Source: Turnera subulata (taxonomy: Eukaryota; Streptophyta; Magnoliopsida; Malpighiales; Passifloraceae). From it: a DNA stretch of 64,000 bases. Made by a program: the position numbers and the translations under genes. The stretch covers positions 26,949 to 90,948 of the forward strand of contig JAKUCV010001585.1 in the NCBI GenBank assembly GCA_028386065.3, written 5' to 3'. Positions 22,543-33,383 of this stretch are shown here, piece after piece; position 1 is the first letter of the stretch, and each line of letters begins with the position of its first letter. The notes below the pieces were generated by a model, which saw only the letters and a program-made list of their open reading frames with translations, searched no databases and was not told the origin of the DNA.

Positions 22543-23302
22543 TATGAATACCCGACCCAAAGTCACTTGGGCCTATTCACCTATTCCTTTTCACCTTCTT
22601 CCTCGGGTCAATCCCATGTCGTTGGAGTCGCCACCCAAATTTTATTAAGGACAAAATTTGGGAAAAACCTTCAAATGACTCCTTTACGCTACATGGTCAT
22701 GGTGAACCAAAGCCATGGGATCGAGGGTTCGTCACGGATGGGAAGGTGGTAGGCACCATTCCATGTTGGGTCGAAACCTTGTGCAATTGAAGAATACAAG
22801 TATGCCTTGTGGAAGTGTGCAAGTGTAGAAACAAATCACATAAAAACAGAAAAATTGAATTGGAGGGGAAGGAGAAGAAGGTAAAAGGAAAAATAAAAAT
22901 ATTTGAGCATGAGTCTCCACCACTAGAGACCACCTACGTACCCCGGCGACCGGGTTCAAAGCCCACGTAGTTCTTAACATGGAATCACAGCAATCACATA
23001 ATCACCAAAAGCGTCATCAAATAACCAGAAAGTAGCAAATCAATAAAGTGCGCAATCGAAAAGAGTTAGAACCCTTATCTCGGTTGTTGGACAGAATCTG
23101 TGGGTCGTTTTCTTCTGGATTTTGGACAATGAAAATGGCCGATTCAGCTTCTGGTCCCAACAACAAAATTGTAGCTCTCCCTCTTAGCTTTTCAGAGAGT
23201 CTAAGATCATGGCAATCTGACTTCTAGAACCCGAGATATGAATTGTTTCCTGAGTCTGCTCCCATCAGGTCCATCTATTCGGATTGCCTACCTTCTTGGC
23301 TC
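22543..23302 (-). repeat. T2 5' LTR, truncated
   Basis: The LTR end is TATGAATACCC at 22543. It matches the T3 and T1 LTR tails and is cut at 23302 (TTCTTGGCTC), where LINE sequence starts. It retains the uninterrupted GGCCGATTCAGCTTC site into which T3 inserted in the other LTR. Confidence 0.75.
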
Positions 23303-24250
23303 TCCACAAAAAATTCCTCTGTAATCCCACTATTTTCTTGGCAACGCCACACGGCATCCTGAACAAAAATGAAAAATACATAGGGAGGTTTCTAAGGACA
23401 GCCCTAATGAGAGTTACTCTTCCTCCCAAAGATAAAAATTTCCCTTTCCATGAAGCAAGCCTCTTACGAATTCTTGATACCACCGGTTCCCAGGCTTTAA
23501 TTCTTTGCATATTCCCTCCTATAGCCAAGACCAAATACACAATTGGAAAATGCTCAACTTTACTCATTCATTGTCCGGCCAACTCACAAGACCTCTGATT
23601 GGAGATGTTGACTCCCACCAAGCTGCTTTTTGTGGAAGCTTATACTCAAACCTGACAACAATTCAAAGCACCTCAAGCATCGTTTTAGGTTCAACAACAA
23701 CGGGAAGTCATCCAGACAGAAGAATAGCATGCCATCTGCAAATTAAAGCAGAGACATTGCCACTGCACCCTCATCAGAACCCAAAAATAACCCCTTGTTA
23801 ACCGCATGTTTTATCAAGCATACGAGACCCTCTGCCACCATATTGAACAGAAAGGGTGACAAAGGGTCGCCTTGCTTTAGGCCACGCAAAGCCACAAACT
23901 CGTTTGTGGGACTACCATTCAACTTCACCGCCATCTTAGGGTAACTGATGGATCCCCAAATTCATTTTCTCCAAGTTTTCCCAAAGCCCATGAGACTCAT
24001 CAAGTCCATGAGAAATTCTCACGAAACAGTATCATATACCTTTTTAAAGTCTATCTTCCATAATACAGCTTTACTCTTTGATTTTTTGAGTTGATGAACC
24101 AGTTATGATGCCGAGAGAACACAGTCAATGATTTGTCTTCCTTCGATAAATGCATGTTGGTTTTTTGAAATCAGCCATTGCATCACAGATTTGAGTCTCC
24201 TTGCAAGTACTTTGGCAATAATTTTGTAAATACAATGGAACTTAACAACA
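23303..24250 (-). pseudogene. L1-type LINE reverse transcriptase fragment, copy A
   Basis: On the minus strand: YKIIAKVLARRLK near 24230, then NQHAFIEGRQI, LRGLKQGDPLSPFLF near 23870, and RKRLASWKGKFLSLGGR with VTLIRAVLRNLPMYF near 23400. These are RT fingers/palm and the downstream thumb-like segment of plant L1 ORF2. Stops and shifts occur throughout. Neither the endonuclease end nor a poly-A tail is present, so it is an internal fragment, not a fresh insertion. Confidence 0.85.
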
Positions 24251-25039
24251 CACGTTTTATATAACAAATGGACTTCTTTATATTAATTATCATCTCATTT
24301 ATTTTTTAATATAATAATTTATTTCTTACAATAGTGATTTTAGATTAAATGGATGATATAGTTTCCTGCTTTAATTAGTTTTCAAATTTATTTTAAATTT
24401 CCTAAATTATTTTTTAAAAAATAAATTTTTAGAATTTTAGTATCGTATATTACAATAAAAAAGGTGTCAAATATGTTACAACTTAATAGTTCACGACCCG
24501 TGAGATCCACTAATTTTTTGTTTTTAATTTTATTAGTGAGATACACGCCCGTGAGATCCTCACCCTTATTTTTCCTTATTTTCTCCCGACTCAACTCTAA
24601 ATACCATAAATACATAAAAATACAAAAGGAAAATAATTAAACCCGAATTTTGACGAAAATGAGGGTTAATAGGCTGCTAAAACTTATGTTTTAAATGGGC
24701 TTTAGTTGCTGGAGGATTCATATTTCATTGGTTTAGGCTCCAAACTCATTTTAAACCCAAAATCATCTCAAAAGGGTCCAGAATAAATAAAAAACCTAAA
24801 TACAACAAAATACCCATATTTTTTTATAATTAAAATTTTCAAATATATTTAAACTCATAATTAAATCATCTCACTCATTCCAAGATAAATATATTAAAAA
24901 TTCAAGAACAATAAAATATTAATATTCTAGTAAATTACATCATAAAAACAATTCAAGTCTCAGATCATCTCATTACTCCATGGACAAAAAATACATTTAT
25001 AATTCAAATTTAATAGAATATTAGTGGGTCAAATTTGAG
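24251..25039 (-). repeat. Diverged T-family LTR fragment
   Basis: AT-rich, ending at 25033 with GGGTCAAATTTGAGTGTCC, the inverse of a T-family LTR start. It contains degenerate AATCATCTCA words at 24765, 24863 and 24964. No gene. Confidence 0.55.
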
Positions 25040-25503
25040 TGTCCAAATTCGAAAGGAATAAAGTTAAACAGTAATTAAATAAAAATCTACGAGAAAAAGG
25101 ATAGAACTTGTACACACTTTTGAAGGAGGAAAAGGAAGCCTAAGGCTTGGGACAACACTCTTATTTTCTTCTGTCATTTTCTTCTATCTTTAGTTCTTTT
25201 GTTGCTGGATTTCACGTGGGTTGTGCTTCTAGTGTTGTTTTTGCAGCAAATCTAGAAGCATTTAAGGTGGAACTAAGGAGTGGCAGGAAGATAGATCCAA
25301 TCTACAAGCTTCCACAACTAAGAACTTCTAAGGACACATCTTTGGTGGTAACCTTTCATTTTTTTTTTAAATTCCATCTTAATTCTCACATTTTTGCTGT
25401 GATCATATGGTAGTTACTGACATGTTTACTTGAGTTTTTTTCTTAACAAGAACTACGAGAGCTTTGAACCCAATCAGGATACGTAGGATGTCTCTAGTGG
25501 TGG
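25040..25503 (+). repeat. T-like LTR fragment, plus strand
   Basis: Includes AAGAACTACGAGAGCTTTGA at ~25448 and the following TAGTGGTGG. These match the R/U5 region of the T1 LTR (40945-41000). It is cut at 25504 by the Tekay LTR end. The fuller copy is 50665-51595. Confidence 0.6.
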
Positions 25504-25681
25504 TGAAACGACCGCATCCCAAGAACAATATACCAAAACATATATAAATGCGAAATGACCAAAACGCCCTTTAGTCCAGGGATGCCAAAACTCTACGTGT
25601 AATAATATCTCAAATCCCAAATAATAATATTCATCAAGAAATAAACGTCGGGATGTAATGTTGACCAAAGTACAAACAGGC
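25504..25681 (-). repeat. Tekay LTR remnant (U5 end)
   Basis: Starts TGAAACGACCGCATCCC, nearly identical to 51596-51773 and 63625-63802. Sire-2 is inserted after CAGGC (25677-25681). The rest of the Tekay LTR is not found on the far side of Sire-2 in this copy. Confidence 0.85.
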
Positions 25682-27111
25682 TGTTAGAATAGGTGCCCTA
25701 CGCTAGAGGGGGGGTGAATAGCGTTTTATGGACAAATAAAAAAAAACTTGCAGGAAATAATTGCGGAATTGAAAGAATGAAGGACACATCGAATTTTATA
25801 CTGGTTCACACACATAACTTGTGTGGCTAATCCAGTCCTCCGAGAGACTCTCTCGAAGATTTCACTATCTAGGTTAAGCTTTCGGGTGCTTAACAAACCG
25901 TATACAAACCGAAAGCTCGAGTCACGAAACTCTACTTACTTACTTGAAGATACCTCACTTCAAGACTTCTCTCAAGGAAAGAAGACACTCTTCCTATGAG
26001 TTGCTACAAGGGAACAATCCTCCCTTAAGGTGTATGACAACACTTAAAATCACTCAAACAAAAGCTCTCTCAAAGAGTGGATATGAGTAACAAGTAAAGC
26101 TCTATAAAAACAACTCTCAATTCCCAACGAAATTGGCTCATAAAAATTGCAATGTTTGTATGACAATGAATGCTTAAAATGTAGACAGTTGATTGTTATT
26201 AAACAGAGGTGGAATAACTCTATTTATATGTCTCAAAACATGTATGACCGTTATGGAATCAATCCAAAACACCTTTAGACAAGATAAAATGGAATGCTGA
26301 AAGAGGTGTCTGCTCAAAACGGCACAACATGGATGTTTAAACTTAGAACATCGATGTTTGCCCAGTAAACTTGAATTATTGGACCAACGGTCATGAGAAC
26401 ATCGATGTTTACCAAGGGAACATCGATGTTTTGCCAGTAAATATGAGTTGTTGAGTCCAACGGTCACTAGAACATCGATGTTTGCCATGGGAACATCGAT
26501 GTTTTGGAACACTTCCAAAACTTGTATAAAAAAATGATCTTCATGAGAACATCGATGTCCGAAGGTGGAACATCGATGTTTGATGTTAGAACATCGATGT
26601 TTGCCATTTGAACATCGATGTTCTGAGGCACTGCCAAAATTCTAAAGAAAACCAATTAAAGGAACATCGATGTCTTAAAGTGGAACATCGATGTTTTAAT
26701 GCTGCAAAAGATTTTAAGTGCGACGGTCACAAGAACATCGATGTTTGGGAAGCCAACATCGATTTTCGGAGCTACTGCCTGTTTTTGGAAAATTTGTTTG
26801 AAGACAGGAACATCGATGTTGAAATCTTGAACATCGATGTTCAATGCTGAAAAATTATTTTTGTGTTTGAAAGAATGCTATTTGATGTATGTGTAAAATT
26901 GATTTTGTTTTGAGCCAATAACTTAGACGAATTGAGTGTTTAACCTTTGTACAATTTGAGTTCCTAACTCCTCTTGCTTGTCACTTCAATTCTTGTGCTC
27001 TTTTGCTCTTTGATTGATTTCTTTTTGCTTCAAGATTGTCATCAATTGAATCATGGTTGGTTTGTCAGTATCAAAACCCTGAAATGAGATAAGGAGGCAT
27101 GAGTTCTAACA
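25682..27111 (-). repeat. Sire-2 3' LTR
   Basis: Edges TGTTAGAATAGG (25682) and GAGTTCTAACA (27111) give the inverted ends TGTTAGAA/TTCTAACA. The TATA box is CTATTTATA at 26220-26228 (minus). The polypurine side AGTTCCCCTTTTTT follows at 27112. It is homologous to the solo LTR at 51774-53207. Confidence 0.92.
26326..26841 (-). promoter_or_regulatory. Palindrome-dimer array in the Sire-2 LTR
   Basis: Sixteen copies of AACATCGATGTT or single-base variants, nearly all spaced by 9 bp within groups. Four in a row (26548, 26569, 26590, 26611) keep the 21-bp period. It lies ~100 bp upstream of the LTR TATA box. Confidence 0.9.
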
Positions 27112-27400
27112 AGTTCCCCTTTTTTGATAATGACAAACAAATAGGAGTATATGCCAAATTTAGTGAGGCATTAGTATGTTCCAAGTTTTATGAATTCATA
27201 AGTGAGATTAATTTCCCCTTATATTTTTCAAACTATTATTCTCCCTAACTTGGTGCATATTATGTCTTGATGCATGGTGCATATGTGCATGGTGCATATA
27301 CTTCTTCCTATCTTCCCCCTTTTGGCATTAGCAAAAAGAAATAGCAACAGTAAACATTTTATTGAATTGAAAAGACATAAACATAACAAGAGATAAGAGT
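27112..27400 (-). promoter_or_regulatory. Sire-2 PPT-like tracts
   Basis: Minus-strand purine tracts: AAAAAAGGGGAACT next to the LTR, then AAGGGGAA (~27209), a degenerate GGGAGAAT (~27240) and AAAAGGGGGAA (~27313). Repeated GTGCATATGTGCATGG-type words lie between them. Confidence 0.7.
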
Positions 27401-28700
27401 TTAGAAAGTTGAGCTTTCGCTCCCATCGTCATCCTTATCATCATCAGCAGATTGTTGTGCAGAGATATTTTCCTCTCCTTCTTCATCAGCGCCTTCTTCA
27501 CCATCACCTCCTTCTTGATCATCCTCAACATCCATTGGAGTGAAGTCCTCATCATCATCATCATCACCTTCATCTTCAAAATTGTAGCCATGAAGGGTGG
27601 TGTGATATGGTGGAGGATTATAATTCACACGGGCAAAGTAGGACTGAAGAGAGTGGCCTTGTCTTTGCACTTCCATGTCAATCCTCTCTATTGCTCTTCC
27701 CATGCTTGTCATGCTTAGTTGAAGGCCATGGAGGGAGTCAGCAATGGACTCAAAAGTGACTCCGGAGGTTCGGCATTTAGAAGGGGCTGCACGGGAACTT
27801 TCTGCTTGGGCAGTCCGTGGAGCTTGCTCGGAAGTTTGGTCGGGCCTTGGTTCTTCCACAAATTTTCTGGTTCGAAAAGTGGCATCACTTATCGCTCACA
27901 TTTTGGTGTGAGGAACCTGTCCGCCTTTTCCAACATCAACACCTACATGCAATAGAATATCCAACACCAAGAAGGAATATGGCAGAGGATGCTCGGTGTA
28001 TTGGGATGTATAGTCCGACATGTGCATAAGCACAATTCGTGCCCAATTAATTGGTGCATGGTGAATGATGGCATGAAGTACTTTCATATCTTCAACGGAC
28101 ATGACGGTGTGATTTCCGTCTCTTGTCTTGATGACCCGGGTGAGAAGGTAGAATAGAACTCGATACTCCGGGTTAATGGAATGGATGGTTGGCCTCCCAG
28201 AACTGTGTTGAACAAGGGTCATGAAGCCAAGTTCATTCAGAAAGGGTGGTTCATGGGTTGTGGCTCAATGATCACCTCCATAGGATGCAATATCGTCTCC
28301 CTGAAAAGGCAACCCAGCAAGCACCCCGAATTCCTCCAATGTCATAATAATGTACACTCCATTGACATTAGCGGACAATGTGTCACCTTCTCGTCGGAGA
28401 GTTGAGTAGAATGCTAGCCCCTGTTGGTCACGAATTCCCACAATCCCGATGCTCGAAGATTGACTTCAAGCTGCGTGTAGTTCTTCTCCTTCGGGTAATC
28501 CACCAAAAGATACCGTGGAGATGCAATTGAGCGCTTGGAGAAGAGAGACATGAAGTTATGGAGTTAGGCCCTGGTAGAGAACCAAATTGAGGTGCCTTCC
28601 ACTATAAATTGAGGAGCTAAGCTTGAAGAGCCTCCTCTTTTTTTTATGGTCTCTCCTTAGCAGGAGATTTGCCCTTGGAAGATTTCTTCCCACCTTCCAT
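27401..28700 (-). pseudogene. Sirevirus env-like / extra ORF, copy 2
   Basis: ATG at 28700-28698 (MEGGKKSSKGKSPAKE), then an early stop caused by a run of A; several later frameshifts. Recognisable blocks match copy 1 at 2606-3797: RPTIHSINPEYRVLFYLLTR, HAPINWARIVLMHM, SMGRAIERIDMEVQRQGH, VNYNPPPYHTTLHGYNFE, and an Asp/Glu-rich tail ending SESSTF at 27401. There is no membrane segment or signal peptide. Upstream (minus strand) lie a TATA-like TATACATATAG (~28792) and the palindrome array 28885-29391, the same arrangement as copy 1. Confidence 0.75.
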
Positions 28701-28884
28701 ACTTGAGAAAAATGAGTAGGGAAATGATTTAGAGAGTAAGTATAGAATGAATGAACAGTAGTGAGTATGTAAATAAGAGAAGGAGGCATCTATATGTATA
28801 GGGGAGCCAAAATGGAGCTATTGTAGTCCTTAAAACAGGCTCCAACGGCTAGATAACGGCTATATTTTTTAAATATAATGGCTA

Positions 28885-29391
28885 AACATCGATGTCTGGT
28901 CAAGAAACATCGATGTTTCATGCTCCCAAACGGCTATATTTTTGAAAAGTGACGTCTGAACATCGATGTTCATTGGGGCAACATCGATGTTTCTGTGTCT
29001 CTGGTCAAAGTTTGAAATGCCGCCAATCGAAACAACATCGATGTTGTAATATGAGAACATCGATGTTTAAAACTACTGGATGAAAAATTTTAATCTGTAA
29101 TGACAGAACATTGATGTCTTACCTGGAAGCATCGATGTTTAAAACTACTAGGAAGAAAAAATACTTACTGAACATCGATGTTGATTTATCTTGTCAATTG
29201 CTTGATTCTCCACATGATGGAACATCGATGTTGGGCTCTCGACATCGATGTTTTAAGCAACTGGTTGAGAATGATATGAGCTGAAGTCCACTCAACATCG
29301 ATGTTTTGATCCTCAACATCGATGTTTTTCAGCCTCGGGTCTAAGTTTGTTCATTCGCAACATCGACGTTTCGTTGAGTAACATCGATGTT
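28885..29391 (-). promoter_or_regulatory. Palindrome array upstream of env-like copy 2
   Basis: About fifteen palindromes or near-palindromes. Most pairs have a 9-bp spacer; others have 8 or 10, and one (29170) is single. Decayed forms such as AACATTGATGTC and AACATCGACGTT show CpG-type and other substitutions. Confidence 0.85.
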
Positions 29392-29600
29392 TTGCAGTCT
29401 TGGCTTTCTTGTTCCCCCTATCTTTTGGCTTAAATGAAGGGTACCTACAAAACAACTTAGAAAATACTCCGACGCTCATGTCAGTAAAGGTAAGACAATA
29501 AAAATACACAAATTAGATCAATGTAGAGTCAGGGATTCTTAGTTCATTTCGAATTTCCGAAGAATGACTCTTTCTTTACGGATTTTGATAGTCTCGTCAC
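29392..29600 (-). promoter_or_regulatory. Sire-2 spacer with acceptor- and PPT-like motifs and pol end remnant
   Basis: On the minus strand: AAAGAGTC and a TTCGAAATGAACTAAG stretch like the end of RNase H in Sire-1 (200-225), then GACTCTACATT, then TTACTGACATGAGCGTCGGA, a T-rich run ending TTTTGTAG, and AAAAGATAGGGGGAAC. It aligns block by block with 195-370 on the plus strand. Confidence 0.6.
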
Positions 29601-30479
29601 GGGTTACGTCTGTAACTTTCTCGAGTATTCCACTTTCCTCAACACGAAATCTCGTATATATCCTTACCGTAATCACTTTCTGCTTATAAATACCAACCTC
29701 ATGCTTGGCAAGGCATATCTCAAACCATAGATTCACCAATAAGAACGAGAACTACCTCTGACTCAGAGGAGTTAAGCTATACTTTTGGTGATCCTCTCTT
29801 TGGTGATTCTGATGTGAAGGAAAAGCCGAAGAAATGTCTCAAGCGGAGGAATGTCCCTGGTCATTTGGAAGACACGGCCATATCTCGCAAGCAGAGGAAT
29901 GTCCCTGCTACTTCTCTATTGTAATACTTTGTGAATAAATAAATAAGTAGTTCCTTTTTCTTGATCAAGCTTGTTTTTAAACATAAATGATAGGAATGAT
30001 ATAAGATCCAATAAAATCAAGCATGTTATTAGTAACCAAAAAGAATATAAGTGGTGAAATCACGAATTTCTTATAATAATAGAAATCAAATATTCCTTGA
30101 TAAAACGATGTTTATTATTTGTCTAAGCCAAAAATGACGTCATAATGCACGGCGAATTAATGACAATAATCAGCAACCACTTGTTCATAAATCCCACATG
30201 AGAAAAAGCGACTTTTGGGATTCGTATCTCTTTATTGAAGAGCCAAGATAGCCAGAGTGAAAAAATAATGCATGTGAGAAGTGAGCTAGAAAATGCAAGT
30301 GTTTGTAGCCCGAAAACATGCAATGTGACAAGAGTAATAATGTAGACAGTGGTAAAGATTTTCAAAAAGAAGAGCCTTAAGGAGCGTAAACAATTTGTAG
30401 TTTTGTGAAGAGAGAGGTTTGCTTTACCGTTTATCAAAAAATAGGTAGGGTCTAGACTTTGAAAAATAGGTAATCGTAT
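29601..30479. other. Spacer between the pol remnant and the antisense gene
   Basis: Mostly no recognisable feature. A plus-strand frame (29673-29926) ends in a TAA followed by AATAAATAAATAAG, a possible poly-A signal. It encodes RRNVPG and RKQRNVPA, two similar basic phrases. It has no ATG and I do not recognise it. The rest is AT-rich. Confidence 0.35.
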
Positions 30480-30579
30480 TTCTATAAAAGGCAGAGCAAT
30501 GGTTAGTAAATAATCAAACGCATTTTAAGAAAAATACGATTCAGAGAAAGAGAGATACACAAACCAGAACAAGACAAAA
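30480..30579 (+). promoter_or_regulatory. Promoter-like region of the antisense gene, copy 2
   Basis: TATA-like CTATAAAAGGC lies at about 30482-30492, ~95 bp before the ATG at 30580. Two AAAAATAGGTA words lie just upstream (about 30440 and 30463). It parallels the region before copy 1. Confidence 0.5.
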
Positions 30580-31263
30580 ATGACTGCTCCATCGTCTGTC
30601 TTCTTCCTTGAGGGAGCCTCCTGAGGAAGGAGGAATCGGTTAGCCTATAGCCTGATAAATGAGCAACAAGAGGAACTCCCAAACGAGCTCGGGAGGATGC
30701 CTCGTTTGGTCTTCGTTGGCGAGCTCTACTCGTCCCGATTCTTTGTCACACCCATGGAGGAGACAATCTTCCTGGAGCACCAAAGTACCCTGCGAGCTTC
30801 CTTCTACGGCTCGGCCAATTCCATCATGTTCTTCATCTCTGATAGATTTCAGGAGTTCAGGTGGGAGCCTTCTTGCCAGACTCTGAATGAAGGTAGCTAT
30901 TACCAAATTTCAATGACTGCTCAGAGCGTTCCGCGGGCAACTGGCTTACCACCCACTTGGCCAAAAGTTCGCCTTCTGGTTTGGAACTGCAGAGGAATCA
31001 CTAGGCGCTCCCATGAGTTCACACGAACCCTGAGAGATCTGAAGAACCAGTACAAGCCCAACATGGTTCTGCTCACAGAGACCTTGTGGCAGCCTGAAGA
31101 TAATCACGGTGTCATCCCGCTCCGTTTTCCTTCAGCAAACAGGTTCGAACTACAAGGCCAAAACAATTCTGGCGGAATGTGGTTTTCTTGGATTGATAGC
31201 ATTGGGGTCAATATTGCTAATGATCCTAACAGTTTCAGAGTCAACACTGTACCCAACCGTTAA
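30580..31263 (+). pseudogene. Antisense extra gene, copy 2: EEP-like small protein
   Basis: ATG at 30580, stop TAA at 31261-31263; 227 codons with one in-frame TGA at 30622-30624, where copy 1 has Val. From residue 16 on the frame is open. It shares GRRNRLAYS, GRMPRLVFV, ELYSSRFFVTPMEETIFLE, GLPPTWPKVRLLVWNCRG, NMVLLTETLW and NSGGMWF with copy 1. The C-terminal half resembles the first ~95 residues of an endonuclease/exonuclease/phosphatase domain; the rest of that domain is absent. It is antisense to Sire-2. Translation from an internal Met such as 30697 would avoid the stop. Function unknown. Confidence 0.65.
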
Positions 31264-31534
31264 GAGAAATATTTATGTTTAAGCACGTGTATTATTTCTT
31301 TATGAGTGTTCAATGATAAGCTAATGTTCTTCGACTTAATCTATTATGCTTTACACGCTATGCTTGATGCGAAAAGGAAACCATCTTGTGCTCTCGGGCT
31401 GTAACATTTGGGTATGAACCTAAGACCAAAATTTTTGCTTCATGCAAAATTAATTCACTTCTAAGCTCTTTTTCAACCGAGGTAAGATAGGATGCTCAAG
31501 AATCTTTTATCATTACCCAAGAATGATATGTATG
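31264..31534. other. Sire-2 sequence before the T1 insertion
   Basis: No gene or motif recognised. It ends with GTATG (31530-31534), the left target duplication of T1. Confidence 0.5.
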
Positions 31535-33383
31535 TGTGAACACCCAAATTTGACCCACGGAAATTTTACTAAATTAGACTTCGTACATGTGTAGACTTAG
31601 GATCAATGAGATGATTTGGTCCAAGGTTCAAGCATGATATGAATTTTAATTTAGTAGAATTGGTGTATTTTGATGACATAAACCATTAATCGCTTAAGTC
31701 TTAGGATTAATGAGATGATTTAACCTTAGGATAAAATATATGATATGGTTTATTTATTAAAATGCATTTGCATGGGCTCTTTTAGTTGATTTTGACCCAA
31801 TAATAATGAGATGATTTATTCTTGGGTTGAGAATGGATTTAAGGGTCCAAATTAATTAATTCTCCAGAGTTTGTCCAGCCCATTAACACATTTCTTGCAG
31901 GTCAATTTTAGCTTTAATTTTCGTGGAAAATCAGAGTTAATTATCATGTAAGTAGATTTTGTGTTTTTGGTAAGATTTTAGGCTTAATTGGGTGTGAATG
32001 TCTAATTGATTAATTATGGAATGATTTGGGGGAGTGCTATTCAAGTAATCGAGTGATTCTAGGAAGATTGGGGGTTGATTACGCGGTAGGATCGAATCAA
32101 AGCGGAATTAGGGAGATTCGGGAGCAAAAAAGGAAAGAACGCACAAAACCGAGAAGGCCCAGCGGTCATCTCGGGATGACAGCCAGGCCATGGCGGTCTT
32201 GTGGCCTTGACCGCCAGCCATGGCTGTCATCCAAGCCATGACCGCCGGCCATGGCGGTCATAAATGCCCAGAATCCCCGAAAATCTCCGATTTTGTTTCT
32301 TTTTCGATCATACGCGGTTTTGAACCAGATTTTCGGGTATAATCTTCACCATTAAGCAGGTCCACGCCCCTAGGCTTCCCAGAGCACTATAAATAGGACC
32401 TAACACACATTTCCGGGGACTCAACATCTTTCTCACATACACACCCAAAAGCTTTGAGTGCTTGGAGAAACTCTACTTCTCCAAGCCTAGAAACACATTC
32501 TTAGGCAGAAACTCTGGTGGAATACCGTGGGAAGCATCAAACAAGGAGCCAGTAGCAGTAGTAGATCAAGAGAAGAAGAGGAAGGAGGTGGATTCAAGCA
32601 AATCGGTGGAGAAGCAGTGCTGAACCCGAGGAGAGGAGCCCAGTGCAGATAGTCTCAGTAATTCGGCCATATCTAGAGCTATAGACCTTGTTTTGCTGCG
32701 ATCTTGGTGTCTCTGGAAAGCTACAAAGTAATTTTACAACTTTTTTATTCAGGCCAGACGCCAGTTCGACATCCTTCTGCCTCGAATTCTCTGTTCAAAT
32801 TCTGCTCAGATTCTGTCGCGGGAGTGGTAAGCGCATAGGAGCGAGAGGAGGGCTACACGAGGTATCCCGTTCTGATTCTATTGATTTACTGATGTTGTGA
32901 TGTGATGATGATAATGATGCTTTTGGTGATGTGATTGTTGTGATGCCATGACAAGACTACGTGGGCTTTGAACCCGGTTGCCGGGGTACGTAGGTGGTGT
33001 CTAGTGGTGGAGACTCAAGCCCAAATATTTTTATTTTTCCTTTTTATTCCGTACCTTCTTCTTCTTACCCTCTGATTTAGTTTTGTTATGTGATTTTTTT
33101 CCACAAGATGCACACTTGCACAAGGCATACTCTTCTTTTTCTATTGCACAAAGTTTCAACCCAACACGAATGGGTGCCTAACACCTTCCCATCCGTGACG
33201 AACCCCCATCCCATATCTTTGGTTCGCCATGACCGGTTGCCTAAGGAGTCATTCAATGGTTTTTCCCAAATTTTGTCCCTAATAAAATTTGGGTGGCGAC
33301 TCCATTGATATGGGATTGACCCGAGGCTGAAGGTGAAAGGAATAGGTGATTAGGCCCAAGTGATTTTGGGTCTGGTATTCACA
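31535..33383 (+). repeat. T1 5' LTR
   Basis: 1849 bp. The first 300 bp carry three ATGAGATGATT hairpins (~31606, 31708, 31806). The GGCGGTC/GACCGCC array is at 32161-32261, TATAAATAG at 32388-32396. Transcription would start ~30 bp further on. The LTR ends with TATTCACA at 33383. Confidence 0.9.

Larger units (their letters stand above)
6196..23302 (-). mobile_element. T2: long-LTR gypsy-like element without coding genes, heavily nested
   Basis: Minus orientation. The 3' LTR is 6196-6679 plus 13884-15109, split by T3. The internal region is 15110-22542, with a Sirevirus solo LTR inside. A primer-binding site lies at 22521-22542, and the truncated 5' LTR is 22543-23302. LTR edges are TGTGAA...TTCA(C/T)A. 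The PBS reads GTTGGCGACTCTACTGGGG, the tRNA-Arg-like type used by Tat/Ogre elements (recalled family knowledge). No gag or pol was found on either strand, so it is probably non-autonomous. Its left flank is the foldback element. The right side is replaced by a LINE fragment at 23303. Confidence 0.75.
22228..27111 (+). repeat. Segmental duplication, copy A
   Basis: Collinear with 48052-53207 in the same orientation. It covers T2 leader and LTR, the LINE fragment, two LTR fragments, a Tekay LTR end and a Sirevirus LTR at the identical insertion point. Copy A lacks two segments of roughly 220 and 250 bp present near 50665-50885 and 50955-51205. Copy B lacks ~120 bp of the LINE. Confidence 0.9.

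Noticed and set aside
23303..24250. Recent LINE insertion into the T2 LTR
   Set aside because: No poly-A tail or target duplication at the edges, and the LTR does not resume as the same sequence on the other side; recombination is more likely.
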